Positions 45,841 through 58,155 of a stretch of DNA of 64,000 nucleotides are shown in pieces (position 1 is the first letter of the stretch; every line of letters starts with the position of its first letter). Made by a program: the position numbers and the translations under genes. Source of the stretch: Notospermus geniculatus (Eukaryota > Nemertea > Pilidiophora > Heteronemertea > Lineidae); assembly GCA_002633025.1 (NCBI GenBank), contig NMRB01000719.1:180055-244054 (forward strand). The letters run 5' to 3'. The notes beneath the pieces are model-generated. The model was given only the letters and a program-made list of their open reading frames with translations. It did not search any database and was not told the DNA's origin.

Positions 45841-46345
45841 GTTCATAAGTGTACAATATCTTGATCAACAGCTGTACATCTCTAAAGTATATGTTGCATT
45901 ACTTTTCAACTACATTAACTTGCTTTGCAACCTAATATTGAAAGTGATAAGGTCAACTTACCTGTATCTGGTAGGGTGGTGTGCCAATTTACCATTTCGT
46001 CTAATACTGCTAATACCCATAGCGCCTACTTCCCATTTCGCCTAAACTCATTTTGCCTACTCCTATTTCTAGTCATTTTGAAATGGGTTTAGGCGAAATA
46101 GGAGTAGGTGAAATGGACCGTAACCATTGGATATTTACGGTACATGTTACATATTAGAATTGACACTGCTGAGACTACCCTACCGGTTATGTAACATGTA
46201 ATAATATGTAACTTGTAAATATGCTACTGCAGTAGGTTGTGAAGTATCTAAACAGGTGGTGGTGCATGAGACCATGCACGCATGTAAATATAACAGTTTG
46301 CAGTGCTCTAACAAGTAGATGAGTCAGCACGTCTCAATATTTCAG

Positions 46346-46797
46346 GGACCATTCACTGGATGATGTCTCTGACCAAGTAATGCCAAGTAAAGCAGGACGT
46401 AAACAACACAGTGGGAAGTGATTTCATATGAAATCATTACCACATTATCCTGTGATGTTTTATGTTTTAGGTTGGTTTCTAGATGTTCCTCTTCATTTCT
46501 TATCATTTTCGATCGAAAGAACATCAAGTCTCACGGCGGCGATCCAGTTGTCATGATCTAGCCTATGACCTGTTGATATGGATAGTTAACCTACTTCGCT
46601 TCAGTTTGGCCACTTTTCCTGTTGTCTGCTGATAACTATGGTGTAACAACTTTAGACTGTTGTATCAATTCATCTCTCTTTTCCAGGTGATCACCGAAGA
46701 ATCTCTGCCAAACCAGTCCCTCCACCAGTGCATCCAAGACTACAAGTATCACACTCTGTACGGCACCAAGAATATGACACACCGGTGCCAATTCTGA
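46346..46797 (+). CDS. Alternative 3' exons of BTBD19 (candidate)
   Basis: If exon 7 of BTBD19 is spliced at GG|GTAGGT (45836) instead of reading TAG, it joins in phase to 46346-46376 (DHSLDDVSDQ) and 46687-46797 (VITEESLPNQ ... MTHRCQF, stop TGA), giving 337 residues. Both have good acceptors (TTTCAG, TTCCAG) and the AATAAA at 47248 lies downstream of this end. The tail is not part of the vertebrate protein as I know it, so the use of these exons is uncertain. Confidence 0.4.
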
Positions 46798-47247
46798 TCA
46801 AAAGTGTGTTGAAAATTACCTTTGCATTGCACATTTTGCTGTATATGTAATACCAACAAGATGTTCATGATTGTACGTGCCTCATGTAGTTTCTAGTCAT
46901 CTTGTAGCTGTTTTTTTGTACTCATATCTTCTTAGGGAAGTTGTTGACATGATCAATTTCAACATCATATGGAGTTGAAATTCAATGAAGGCTCTGGTTA
47001 TGTACTGCACTATCTGATTACATATATACATGTAATGGATTATTTTCTTGTATACCATTTTATGGGCTCTTTCAAAAGCCCTGAGTGAATGTGAAAAGAT
47101 TTCTTACGTCATTGATCTGTATTCATCTTTTATACTTTATTTCATTCATGTTGATGTAGAAAGTCAGCCATGTTATTTGTAAACTTGGTGTCTATTGCAC
47201 ATTGCTTGGTGTTTATTTTGTCTAATCAAATGTGATTTATTTTCTAG

Positions 47248-47386
47248 AATAAAAATCAAAAATACCCTCAAACATGGAACAGTGTTGCGTGTGTATTTCT
47301 TTACCATTGTCATTCCAGTCTTCTCCAAGCCAGAATAAACCTCCATAAAATAAATAACAAACGATACCATAAAAATATCTTTTATT
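47248..47386. terminator. Convergent poly(A) signals
   Basis: AATAAA at 47248-47253 on the plus strand (BTBD19) and at 47386-47381 on the minus strand (XK-related gene). The two 3' ends lie within about 140 bp. Confidence 0.6.
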
Positions 47387-47550
47387 CACTCAAAATGCTT
47401 CTGCAAACTGTAATTGTATTCAACTTTGTGTAATAAGACAAGTCTCTTCTTTCAATTTCAGAACATGTAAGTCACCAAGAACTCCAGAAACGTGGGTGTC
47501 GTCTGCTCCACATGGAACGTGTTCAGCAGCTATAGAGACAGGTGACTGCG

Positions 47551-49473
47551 TCAGCATGACGTATCCACGATTTCCACTGGTGCCTCTCCTGACACCTCAC
47601 AGTGGACTTTGATTTGTCCTTCATGTCCGGTTCTGCACAGTCTAATACGGGTCGGGTGACACACCAAGTAGTACAGCAACATGAACGCAATGCCCAGCAG
47701 GAAAACCACTACTACGAAAAGGAATGAGGGAATGTAGTACCAATGCCCAGCACATGGAGTTAAAAGAAACCAAGTAATGACCATGCCGAGATTTTCTAAG
47801 TATACCAGGACGTAGTAGGCGATGTATCGGTAGCGTGTGGGTCCGTCCACAATGTTCCAGTACGTAAATACATAGATGAATCCAACAAGTACTTTGAAGA
47901 AAGCGTCAGAGATGATGTTATTGCAATATTTTACGCCACGGTGTAATGAAATAAGACAAATTGTCATCAGCAGCCAATGGATGGCGATGGCAAAAAGCAC
48001 CCAGTACCGAATGATGGAGGTGAAGAGTGCCAGGGCGAGAATTCGTGGTCCAATGGTGAATAATTTCCAAAGAAAAATGGCACCCATGGCGGAATAGCTC
48101 AGTTCTTTGCAGTCCTGCCTGGCTGCTCTATTCGCACGTGCGTACGACATGGACGACGTGGCACAACAAACCCAGGATGAGGCACACGAAACTGTTTGCG
48201 CGAGCACTGGAAAGAGAAATTTAATGACGACTAGACGCAGAATAAAGTCAACGATATCAGGTTGACGAAGAAGAACATGGGGTCAGGCAAAACTACCCGT
48301 CGTGACGTTTTGATTTGGTTGAAAATGACTTGAGCTCATAACTCACTATACTTTTTGTAGGAGGCGGATGTGCATCTGTGAAAAGGGTACGTACATCTAA
48401 GGCTCATATGAATTTTCTCTGTTCCCTGTGTTTGCATGATGTAAAGCTGTAATGTCAACTGTGGAGCTGACTCGACGAAGGCTTCAATAAGTGCGAATAC
48501 CGCCACATCTTCGATCTCCAGATTCATTCGTTTGCGGTAGTATTCCTTACGACGGTCATCTTTTGTCTTGCTGGCCTTCCAGCTCAAACGAGCTATCTCA
48601 ATGCACCTGGGAAAGAAGAATTGTCAGACACCAACACAAGAATTTATCCCCTGGGGATCGTCCGTAGAGGGTTGGTCGCAGCTTGGAGGAATTTTCTGAC
48701 AATTCCTCCAAGGTCGCGGGAACAGTATCTCTTGACGCTGCAAGTATGTCGCCCTTCTGTATCCATCCGTTAGGGCTCGAACAGTCGCCGGAGCCGATTG
48801 TACCCGCTTTACTAATCTCAACCATCACTGATTGGGCGAAAGAACAACTTCCAAGATGGAATTCGTTAGGGAACAAAGCTAACTGCTTTTCTACAGCCTT
48901 AGCATGAATATGACCATCTCAAACCCAAAGGTCAGAGTTGCAACGGTTTATATACATTGCTTACCTCAGGAACGGTCCCAGTAGGCACATCGTCAGGATA
49001 ATCCTCACCGCCCAGACCCACTTTGGTGGCATGTTGTCCGGCCTAAGAACCTTGTCATCCTTATACTCGGAGTAATACCAGTACAAGTTGAGAATTATAA
49101 GAGTAAGTCCGGACGCAACAGTAATGAAGAACGTCCACCAGAAATACCAGTTATCATTGTGTAATATATACATGTAAGCTGTCCAAATATCCGATCCACT
49201 GTCAATGATGTATAAGAGAGCGAAGAATAAGTAACTGCCGGTTTCGAAGATGGTCTTGAGAGGCGTCTTAATGCATGTCTGGCCTTTTGGGTCTCTGCTG
49301 GTAGATGCCGAATCGACACTATCATGTCGCCCTGTTTCCCCCTCGCATGGTGGTTGGGATGCGAGTCCATCAATTCGTATCATCTGCCATTCCTCACGGG
49401 GAAATTCTGGCCGCTTTCGGTTACGTTTCGCCAAAAACGTTTTCGGAATGCCTGTACCCGTCATGATTGACAT
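47551..49473 (-). CDS. XK-related (XKR family) membrane protein
   Basis: Three minus-strand exons, 49473-48965, 48606-48395 and 48206-47551, phases 2 and 1, 458 residues. After a hydrophilic N-terminus of about 75 residues come multiple hydrophobic segments. XKR features: TM1-2 region with IDSGSDIWTAYMYIL and WWTFFITVASG, the PFLRCIEIARL segment, EAFVESAPQLTLQLYIM (the family PQLxLQLY motif), then RILALALFTS and further membrane segments. XKR proteins are multipass membrane proteins; some are phospholipid scramblases activated by caspase cleavage. The short tail ends EIVDTSC, which is not a clear caspase site. The frame stays open upstream to an acceptor near 49534 (NEASNKVL), so an additional coding exon is possible. 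Tail to tail with BTBD19. Confidence 0.88.
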
Positions 49474-49539
49474 CGTCGTCTGTAGCTCCCAATTAGGATG
49501 CCAATCAAACCTCAGAACCTTGTTCGAAGCCTCGTTCTG

Positions 49540-51099
49540 GAGAATAGGAAAGCCTGATCAAAATCAATCAAAACCATGAAATAACTCGGATTAAGAAACA
49601 CACTTATTAATTTTTGGCGATGTCATCAAAAATAGATAAGTTTATCTATTTTTTGATGTCATGACTGACCAGATAGGTGACCAACTAACCTCGCTATGAG
49701 TTCATTTCACATAGGCCTACCTGGAATTGCGAATGTACTCCAACGTCTTATCATTGTCCATACATTGTATACACTTATGACTGATCGATCACCGACCTCC
49801 ATGGCAAATTTCATGTTCGACATAGGCCTACATATTGCGTACTTGACACGTGGTTCGCAAGGATGACACCAAAAATTGCATCGACAAGATAACTTCTTGC
49901 AGGTGTTCACTATTAGTGTCATAAGGAGTCCTCATTACAAAATATCGAGGCCTTCGCCTTTGGACTACCTCCACTTTAAATATCACGGACCAAATGCCAC
50001 TACGCCTACGCTCCACTCACCCTTCAAATTGTCACCGTTCAACTCGTTCCCGCTGTTGTTGTGCCATCTGTCGAGCGTATTCCCTCCGTTGACAGATTGT
50101 TGTCGGAAGTAGCTATATGAACTCTTGATGGTCACATGGGGTACCTTGCCTCGCCGTCAGTAAGGTCTTTCCACTTGATCGCTCTGGCTGTGACGTCCAA
50201 TCGGATCCTTCATGTCACATCAGTCAGTTGCTGCTAACACATCGCACGACTGTCTATGCAACCGGAGAAATCTCAAGAAGAGTGTCCTATGTCGCCTTTG
50301 GGTTTCACTTTTGTTCTCCCAATCGTTCGCAACATCAAGCAGACTGCGTTCTCACCCTCTGAACCCGGCCAGAAGTCCTACTTCCGTGCGCAGTCGTCCC
50401 TTCGTAGGCCTAGAGCATGCGCGTGATCTGCGGGTTGGCTTATCTAGCTATATCGTGTCACACTAGGCCTACACACAAAGTATTGATTCAGGCCAACGAC
50501 AGATGGACGAAATGTCAATGTTTGACTCAATCATGACTCGTGGAATATCACAATAAATATAGCAATAGCTAGGCCCAGTTTGTTTTCATTTGCATGAGTA
50601 TTGTGATAATATTCTATCAAGTGCCTTGACTTTCTTGCACCGGAACGTCGTAACTCCTAATGACGGTGTTACGCCCCCTGTTGGCCAACACGGTCAAATC
50701 CTTCATCATTTTTTTGGTTCGCGTTACAGACATCCAACCTTTTTCTCTATCAAACAGCCACACACGTTCTCACCTCTAAACACTTCTGGTAGCTCGACTT
50801 GAAAGTGCCAGCCTGAAGAAGACCCCAGTTGGGGTCGAAAATTTGCCAAGATTCTGGAAATTGACTTCCTGTTTATCATCATTTTGTGTGTCAATTTTTG
50901 TGCTTTCTTTTTCTTTGTTTAATTCCTTTATGGTTGTACAGATGGTTGTACATGTACTTACCGTCAGTTTCGTCATTCCTTTTGTCATACATGTATGTCA
51001 CAACCCTTGGTAGTCACGATGACCCTGTCCAAAATATTTCCTTTTCAATACGAAAATGTAATTAAGGTGTAGACCTCACCGTCGGTGATTAGTACTTAC
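49540..51099. other. Intergenic between the XKR and FN3 genes
   Basis: The 3' end of the FN3 gene must lie here or be missing, but I could not find an exon entering in phase 1. An R2 repeat is at 50803-50867. A 42-bp palindrome (AAAAATAGATAAGTTTATCT...) is at about 49621-49662. Confidence 0.4.
50803..50867 (+). repeat. R2 repeat, copy 2
   Basis: CCAGCCTGAAGAAGACCCC then GTTGGGGTCGAAAATTTGCC, as at 15450-15512. Confidence 0.7.
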
Positions 51100-54000
51100 C
51101 TGTCGGGATGAACTTCAAGGGGGGATCGAGTGCGGCACTCTTTTCTGTCCCAGCCGTGGTCCAAATACTGACGACGTATTCCTTGTTTGGTGTCAAACCC
51201 GTCAGACTGGCTGTGTTGATGTCCTTGGAAAGAGGACTCGATGGAGTTAATACGACGCCCTCTGCAGGCGTAACAAGAATCTCATATTTTTCAAATATCC
51301 CTACTGTCGGAGCCTTCCAGTGAAGTGTAACAACCTTTGGTGAGATGGTTGCTTTGATTTCTGGGACTTTTGCCGGTTCTGAAAAATACATTCTTGCGTT
51401 GAGTGATATTGTTCGCCAGTGTTGCCCTGAGGGGGCCAGAACTCGAGTCAACCCATAGTGACGAGATGTAAAGGAGTAGGACCCTGTGGTGACTTGCCAT
51501 GTGTTTTCATAATGGGGCTGATGCCGTATAAAGTTGTCGGTGAAATCACTTACTGGCATTGAAAGTTTTCGTGCTCGGGCTGCTTTCGGTCGATCCTTCA
51601 CCTTTGGTCTTTATCGTCACTCTGTACTTTGTACCGGCCGTCAAAGACTCCAGTTTTGAGATGAGATTAGCATCTTTTAAAACGGAAGAGGGTTTGGTCG
51701 TTGCTCCTCCAGTTGTCGGTGTGAGAGAGATCTCGTATGAAGTAATCGGACTACTCGCCACCGGAGCCGACCACTTCACCATTGCAGTCGTCATGGTGAT
51801 GGATTCAATTTTGATGGTACTTGCATCAACAGGTTTTGGTGCTGAAATTTATCGGCATAAAATGTTGGCTTTTTATGGCAGGTATTTGTAATTATCGGGG
51901 TTACATAAGATATTTCTTAGCCACGTTCCCATCGATGAACGGACTTACGTCGAAAGCAGTTGTCTTGGACGTTTTGTTTTCATCAAAGAGGAGGAAACGC
52001 AAATAATGTAAGAACCTCCCCTTGGCTCACTGGTGTCGGATAAACTATACTCACCTATTGGGCTGACCTTGAGGCCCTTATAATCGAGTGGGGCACTCTT
52101 TTCTGTCCCAGCCGTGGTCCAAATACTGACGACGTATTCCTTGTTTGGTGTCAAACCCGTCAGAGTGGCTGTGTTGATGTCCTTGGGAAGTGGACTCGAT
52201 GGAGTTACAACGCCCTCTGCAGGCGTAACAAGAATCTCATATTTTTCGAATACCCCTACGGATGGAGCTTTCCAGTGAAGTGTTACAGCCTTTGGTGAGA
52301 TGGTTGCTTTGATTTCTGGGACTTTTGCCGGCTCTGAAAAATACATTCTTGCATTGAGCGATATTGTTCGCCAATGTTGCCCTGAGGGGCCAGTACTCGG
52401 GTCAACCCATAGTGACGAGATGTAGAGGAGTATGATCATGTGCTGACATGTGCTTTCATAATGCGGCTGATGCCGTATAAAGTCGTCGATGAAATCACTT
52501 ACTGGCATTGAACGTCTTCGTGGTCGGGCTGCTTTCGGTCGATCCTTCACCTTTGGTCTTTATCGTCACTGTGTACTTTGTACCGGCCGTCAAAGACTCC
52601 AGATTTTGAGATGAGATTATCTTTTGGGACGGAAGAGGGTTTGGTCGTTGCTCCTCCAGTTGTCGGTGTGAGGGAGATCTCGTATGAAGTAATCGGACTA
52701 CTCGCCACCGGAGCCGACCACTTCACCATTGCAGTCGTCATGGTGATGGATTCAATTTTGATGGTACTTGCATCAACAGGTTTTGGTGCTGAAATTTATC
52801 GGCATAAAATGTTGGCAGGTATTTATAATTGTCGGGGTTACATAAGATATTTCTTAGCCACATTTTAATCGATGAACCGTCGTACGTCGAAAGCAATCGT
52901 CGTCTCGGATGTTTTTTTCTAATCAAAGAGGTGGAGGAGACGCAAATAATGTAAGGGCCTCCCCTTGGCTCACTGGTGTCGGATAAACTACTCACCTAGT
53001 GGGCTGACCTTGAGGCCCGTATAATGGAGTGCGGCACTCTTTCCTGTCCCAGCCGTGGTCCAAATACTGACGATGTATTCCTTGTTTAGTGTCAAACCCG
53101 TCAGACTGGCTGTGTTGATGTCCTTGGAAAGAGGACTCGATGGAGTTAACACGACGCCCTCTGCAGGCGTAACAAGAATCTCATATTTTTCAAATGTCCC
53201 TACTGTCGGAGCCTTCCAGTGAAGTGTAACAACCTTTGGTGAGATGGTTGCTTTGATTTCTGGGACTTTTGCCGGTTCTGAAAAATACATTCTTGCGTTG
53301 AGCGATGTTAAAGCCAGTGTTGACTCGAAGGGGCCAGTACTCGGGTCAACCGATAGTGACGAGATGTACATGTAGAGGAGTATGATCATGTGCTGACATG
53401 TGCTTTCATAATGCGGCTGGTAATGCCGTATAAAGTCGTCGATGAAATCACTTACTGGCATTGAACGTCTTCGTGGTCGGGCTGCTTTCGGTCGATCCTT
53501 CACCTTTGGTCTTTATCGTCACTCTGTACTTTGTACCGGCCGTCAAAGACTCCAGTTTTGAGATGAGAACCGGAGCCGACCACTTCACCATTGCAGTCGT
53601 CATGGTGATGGATTCAATTTTGATGGTACTTGCATCAACAGGTTTTGGTGCTGAAATTTATTGGCATAAATGTTGGCAGGTATTTATAACTGTCGGGGTT
53701 ACATAAGATATTTCTTAGCCACATTCTAATCGATGAATGGACTTACGTCGAAAGCAATCGTCGTCTCGGATGTTTTTTCATCAAAGTGGAGGAGACGCAG
53801 TGTATGGACGCCCTAAGAACCTCCCCTTGGCTCACCGGTGTCAGATAAACTATACTCACCTATCGGCATGACCTTGACGCCGTAATCGAGTGCGGCACTC
53901 TTTTCTGTCCCAGCCGTGGTCCAAATACTGACGACGTATTCCTTGTTTAGTGTCAAACCCGTCAGACTGGCTGTGTTGATGTCCTTGGGAAGAGGACTCG

Positions 54001-55633
54001 ATGGAGTTGATACGACGCCTTCTGCAGGCGTAACAAGAATCTCATATTTTTCAAATACCCCTACGGATGGAGCTTTCCAGTGAAGTGTTACAGCCTTTGG
54101 TGAGATGGTTGCTTTGATTCCTGGGACTTTTGCCGGTTCTGAAAAATACATTCTTGCGTTGAGCGATGTTCTAGCCAATGTTGACTTGATGGGGACAGAA
54201 CTCGGGGCAACCCATAGTAACAAGATGTAGAGGGCTATGACCATGTGGTGACCTGACACCTGCTGGTAAATCCGTATAAAGTCGTCGATGAAATCACTTA
54301 CTGGCATTGAACGTCTTCGTGGTCGGGCTGCTTTCGGTCGATCCTTCGCCTTTGGTCTTTATCGTCACTGTGTACTTTGTACCGGCCGTCAAAGACTCTA
54401 GTTTTGAGAAGAGATTATCTTTTGGGACGGAAGACGGTTTGGTCGTTGCTCCTCCAGTTGTCGGTGCGAGGGAAATGTCGTACAAAGAAATGTATGAAGT
54501 AAATGGAGATGTCGCCACCGGAGCCGACCACTTCACCATTGCAGTCGTCATGGTGATGGATTCAATTTTGATAGTACTTGCATCAACTGGATCTGGTGCT
54601 GAAATTTATCGGCATAAAATGTTGATAGGTACATGTAGGCGATTTTGTCAAAGTTAATAGGCCTCCACGAAACATTTCTACATTCCAATCAAAATCGATG
54701 GACAGACTTACTTCGATAGCAATATCTGCCTCTGTTCCTTTTTATCTGATCGTCCGTCAGAGCGTCAAGGTATAACGCCACGCAGGCAAAGTGGTCATTG
54801 ATGTTGAAGAGGTAGATATCGTTGGATGGGTCAATCGTCACTTGTCGTGCAACGCTTTTTGACCGACAGGTGGAGTTGACACATACTTTCGCAATTCTCC
54901 GATCGAAATCGTAGGACATCGAAACGAAATTCCAATGATTATGGTAGGGTCGGATGTCGAAGGAAATTTCAGTGCCCGATTCCAAGTAAATGTTCGGCTG
55001 AAAATAATTCGATTTATTGGCAGCCAGCTTTTCGCCTCATGTCAGTCACTTTGTCACAGGCGCTATAGCATCTGACAACCTACGGATTTGGACTCAAATG
55101 TTGATTGACGTTTAGTGTAGGCCTACTCGCAATACGTGACAGAATTAGATTCTCATGCACCGATTGGTGTAATCAGCATAATCAAAATGCCTAGATGAGG
55201 AGGTTCTGAGGAGGTTTTGAGGGAAGGAAGTTACGGTATGGCGCTCAGCGGGGGGGGGGGGGGGCCAGTCGAGAGTTCAAGAAATTGCTCTGCTAACGCT
55301 ATTATTTCTGACGTACATGTACATTTGCAATGTGAAAAGAACGTTACCGGTGGTGTAGTGTTACCGCGTTGGTGGTACATCAATTTTGACCGGGCGTAGT
55401 TGTAGAAGATATGAAGGAAGAAAATTTTCGGAATATAGGCCTACGCCACTATGTAATATTTCAGGTATAGAAACTACTGGGAATCAGCTGTTACTGTAAA
55501 TACATGTATCCTCATTTTTGGCAAATAATCATTATTTGCCAAAAATGTCTAACTTACCATTTGTTGACCCGAGAGATGAAAACGGAGCGATGAGAAGAAA
55601 TATCATCGAAATTATTCCACAACACACAATCAT
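51100..55633 (-). CDS. LamG/fibronectin type III multidomain protein (incomplete model)
   Basis: Minus-strand exons: candidate leader 55633-55558 (MIVCCGIISMIFLLIAPF); LamG-like 54997-54712 (HWNFVSMSYD, NDHFACVALYLDALTDDQI); then alternating FN3 exons A1 54598-54302, B1 54138-53860, A2 53650-53456, B2 53277-52996, A3 52788-52503, B3 52333-52055, A4 51841-51554 and B4 51378-51100. Every FN3 exon begins and ends in phase 1. A types read MTTAMVKWSAP...SYEISL...GTKYTVTIKT; B types read AVTLHWKAPSVGVFEKYEIL...LNKEYVVSIWTTAG. A2 is shorter by about 100 bp, in frame, losing the middle of the domain. A3 is 286 bp long because of a 1-bp insertion near 52601, giving a frameshift. At least one exon between the leader and LamG and the 3' end are missing. 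An extracellular adhesion-type protein is likely. Confidence 0.75.
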
Positions 55634-55699
55634 CCTGAATCGCAACCAGGCGGGTCTCAGACGTCAAAATGACTGTGCTGTTGCTGGCAAAACGTTCCC

Positions 55700-57020
55700 A
55701 TCAGGCGGTTGACGATCAATTGCTAATTATACTTGGTTCAAATTTGCTATTTGCATGGACTCTGCTCTATCGCCAATAGCTGTGTTTCTATCCTATTAAT
55801 ATTGATTCTCTCCCTTTTGGGTGTGACTTGTTGCCATGAGTCGACAATGATTTTCACAAACCAATTGGAATTTCTCTTCTGCCATATGTGCGCACTCATG
55901 TTAAAAGGATGACGACGACTGACAGCGGCTGATTGGCCGGCTCATCCCGGGCGGCTCATGCCGTGTGAATTATTGAAACCTACTCTGCAAGCCCATGATA
56001 TTAAAATGAACGAAAAATTTATGTCTGCCTCGTCACGAAGACAAAGGAAACTGATGAAAACTACTAGTAGATTTGGTTTGGTTCTACCTCGGTAAACATG
56101 AGATTGGTAACTTTAGATCCATTCGGAATACAGGGCAGTGCCAATACTAAAAGTATCTTTTGCGGAGCGATGTGGCTACAGATGGCCGGTCCTTAATACA
56201 CACCGAAACCGCGCCGCGGACCGCGACGGCGAAAAACGTCGCGCGTTCACCGCCGGTAAAATAAGTTCAATGGATATTCAATAAATGGGTCACACCGAAG
56301 ACGCGCGGCAAAAAATGACGCGCGCTCGCCGCCGCGTTGCCGCCGGAAATAGCTTTTCCGTGCTCTGTATAAACAAAACTTAGGATGTAAAAGCTCCAAG
56401 CTCGAGATGCGAACATTCTCACCAGTCCTGATGAAAAATCGTTGGGGGAAGGGGTGGGCGATCTATGGAATGAAAATCGAGAATTGTTAATGTGATATTG
56501 ATCTCTTCCTTGTGCACGCAATCGTATCAACGAACTATCTCTAATTCCGGTCGTTACCTTGAAAATGTATTCTATTGTTGTTCTGTCGACCGGTATGGTT
56601 AATTTATCAACGAACTGTGTGACAGGGTAGTCAGGTCAATAACACTAACACTACTAAGTCATGCTTCATCAAGGACTGGCGTTCTCACTCCAAATGAGAT
56701 GATGATGAGCTGAAACCGATTAATATTTCAGAACGGAAGACCCTAATTGTCACTTTCAGAGAGTGGTTCACTATGCGCAGAGTTGACGTTATTTCGGTGG
56801 AAGTCACGTATAAAGAGGGCATCGAAAAAGTTGCCATGCAGCCCGGCGGAGATAGGGAAAATATTCTTTTAAACGGTAGGCCTACTGATGTCACCGGGCA
56901 TAATTCCAGGTGTAACGTTTTCCAGTGTGGCCGTTTTTCTGTGTGATTCCCTTTGTTCGGAACACAGGATACGGACTCGCTGTTTCTCTGTCAAGTCGCC
57001 GCTTATTCCGTCAATCTACC
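55700..57020. other. Intergenic upstream of the FN3 gene
   Basis: No gene seen. 56185-56390 is a GC-rich element with internal CGCGCG words whose right edge (CCGTGCTCTGTATAAAC) resembles the end of the 7165-7660 MITE. Confidence 0.45.
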
Positions 57021-57042
57021 GGTAATAGAGCCCGGGTAATAG

Positions 57043-57852
57043 AGAGGTTAAGAAACCGCTCCGTTAACGGTAACACTACGCTAACGTTATTTTTTACACT
57101 GCAAATGTACGTCACAGAAATGTCGTTAGCGTTGGTGTTATCGTTAACGGAGTGGTTTCTTAAGGCCGTCTCACACGAGCGCCGAGTACGGCGTCAACTA
57201 GCGCGTTTTGAAAACGCCGACAAGCGCACAATTTAGCGCATAGTTGACGCCGTGTGAACGCACGTCCTGCGTTTTCAAAACGCAGGCCCTGCGTTTTCGT
57301 GCGTTTTGACGACTTCCGGTACGTAGCATCTCTTCCGGCTTCTTCCCGCTAAACTCTACCTTCGCTGCGTTTTCATGCGTTCTCGTGCGTTCTCATGCGT
57401 TCTCGTACGTTCCCATGCGTTTTCATGCGTTCTTAAACGCAGCGTTTGCGTCAATAGACGCACTCTTCTGCGTTTTCGAAAAAGTTTTGGACATGTTGAA
57501 AACCAATGCGTTCACCCAGAGGTCTGCGTTTACAAACGCAGAGTTGGTGCACGCAGTGCGTCAACCCTGCGCTTACCATGGGCTCATTTCGGCGTTTCAT
57601 AAACGCCCCTAGGCGCACGGCCTAAACGCCGGATAAAACGCTCGTGTGAGACGGGCTGTAACCTCTCGAATAACGTTAGCGTTAGTGTTACCCGGGCGAT
57701 TTCTTAACCTCTCGAAGAAATCGCCCCGTTAACGGTAACACTAACGCTAACGTTAACGTCACATTTTTTACATTGCAAATGTAGGCCTACGTCAAAAATA
57801 GCGTTTTAGCGTTAGTGTTACCGTTAACGGAGAGGTTTCTTAACCTCTCGAA
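57043..57852. mobile_element. Two W-type inverted-repeat elements, one interrupted
   Basis: Copy 1 (57043-57163 plus 57659 onwards) and copy 2 (about 57712-57852) share TTAAGAAA...CCGTTAACGGTAACACTA and its mirror GTTACCGTTAACGGAGAGG. Copy 1 is split by the 57164-57658 element at TAA. Confidence 0.75.
57164..57658. mobile_element. Harbinger-type element inside W copy 1
   Basis: 495 bp, ends GGCCGTCTCACACGAGCG / CGCTCGTGTGAGACGGGCTG, TAA at 57161-57163 and 57659-57661. Removing it restores the W sequence (TTTCTTAACCTCTCG, as in copy 2). Inside, 57362-57440 is a tandem run of 10-bp words such as CATGCGTTCT and CGTGCGTTCT. Confidence 0.85.
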
Positions 57853-58091
57853 TATCGCAGGCCGGAGTGGACACAATTCATATTTAATGTCCACATTAAT
57901 TCCGATTTTATATCCACATTAAATCAAGAATTTATATCCACACTAAATCAGCCCAAGTACGGTAGTGATTACTCCTATTTGGAAGGTCCTGCAGTATTTG
58001 ATAAATCATTACCTAATAAGTATGTTAACATTTGTGTTTATGCTCGTTGCCAATATAAAATGTGCCCATTTCAATATTTCAGGCTATGATC

Positions 58092-58155
58092 ATATGTCAA
58101 CAAACGGCAGTACAACAAACGGCAGTACAACAAACGGCAGGACAACAAACGGCAG
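58092..58155 (+). repeat. 15-bp minisatellite, 4 units
   Basis: Repeats of ACAACAAACGGCAGT, with the last units changed at one base. Confidence 0.85.

Noticed and set aside
50776-50988. Minus-strand ORF as 3' exon of the FN3 gene
   Set aside because: It spans an R2 repeat and has no acceptor in the required phase 1.
51108-54657. Plus-strand ORFs repeated over the FN3 exons
   Set aside because: Mirror images of the duplicated minus-strand FN3 exons.
55518-55712. Plus-strand 64-aa ORF
   Set aside because: The minus strand of the same segment gives a signal-peptide exon with a GTAAGT donor, fitting the FN3 gene better.
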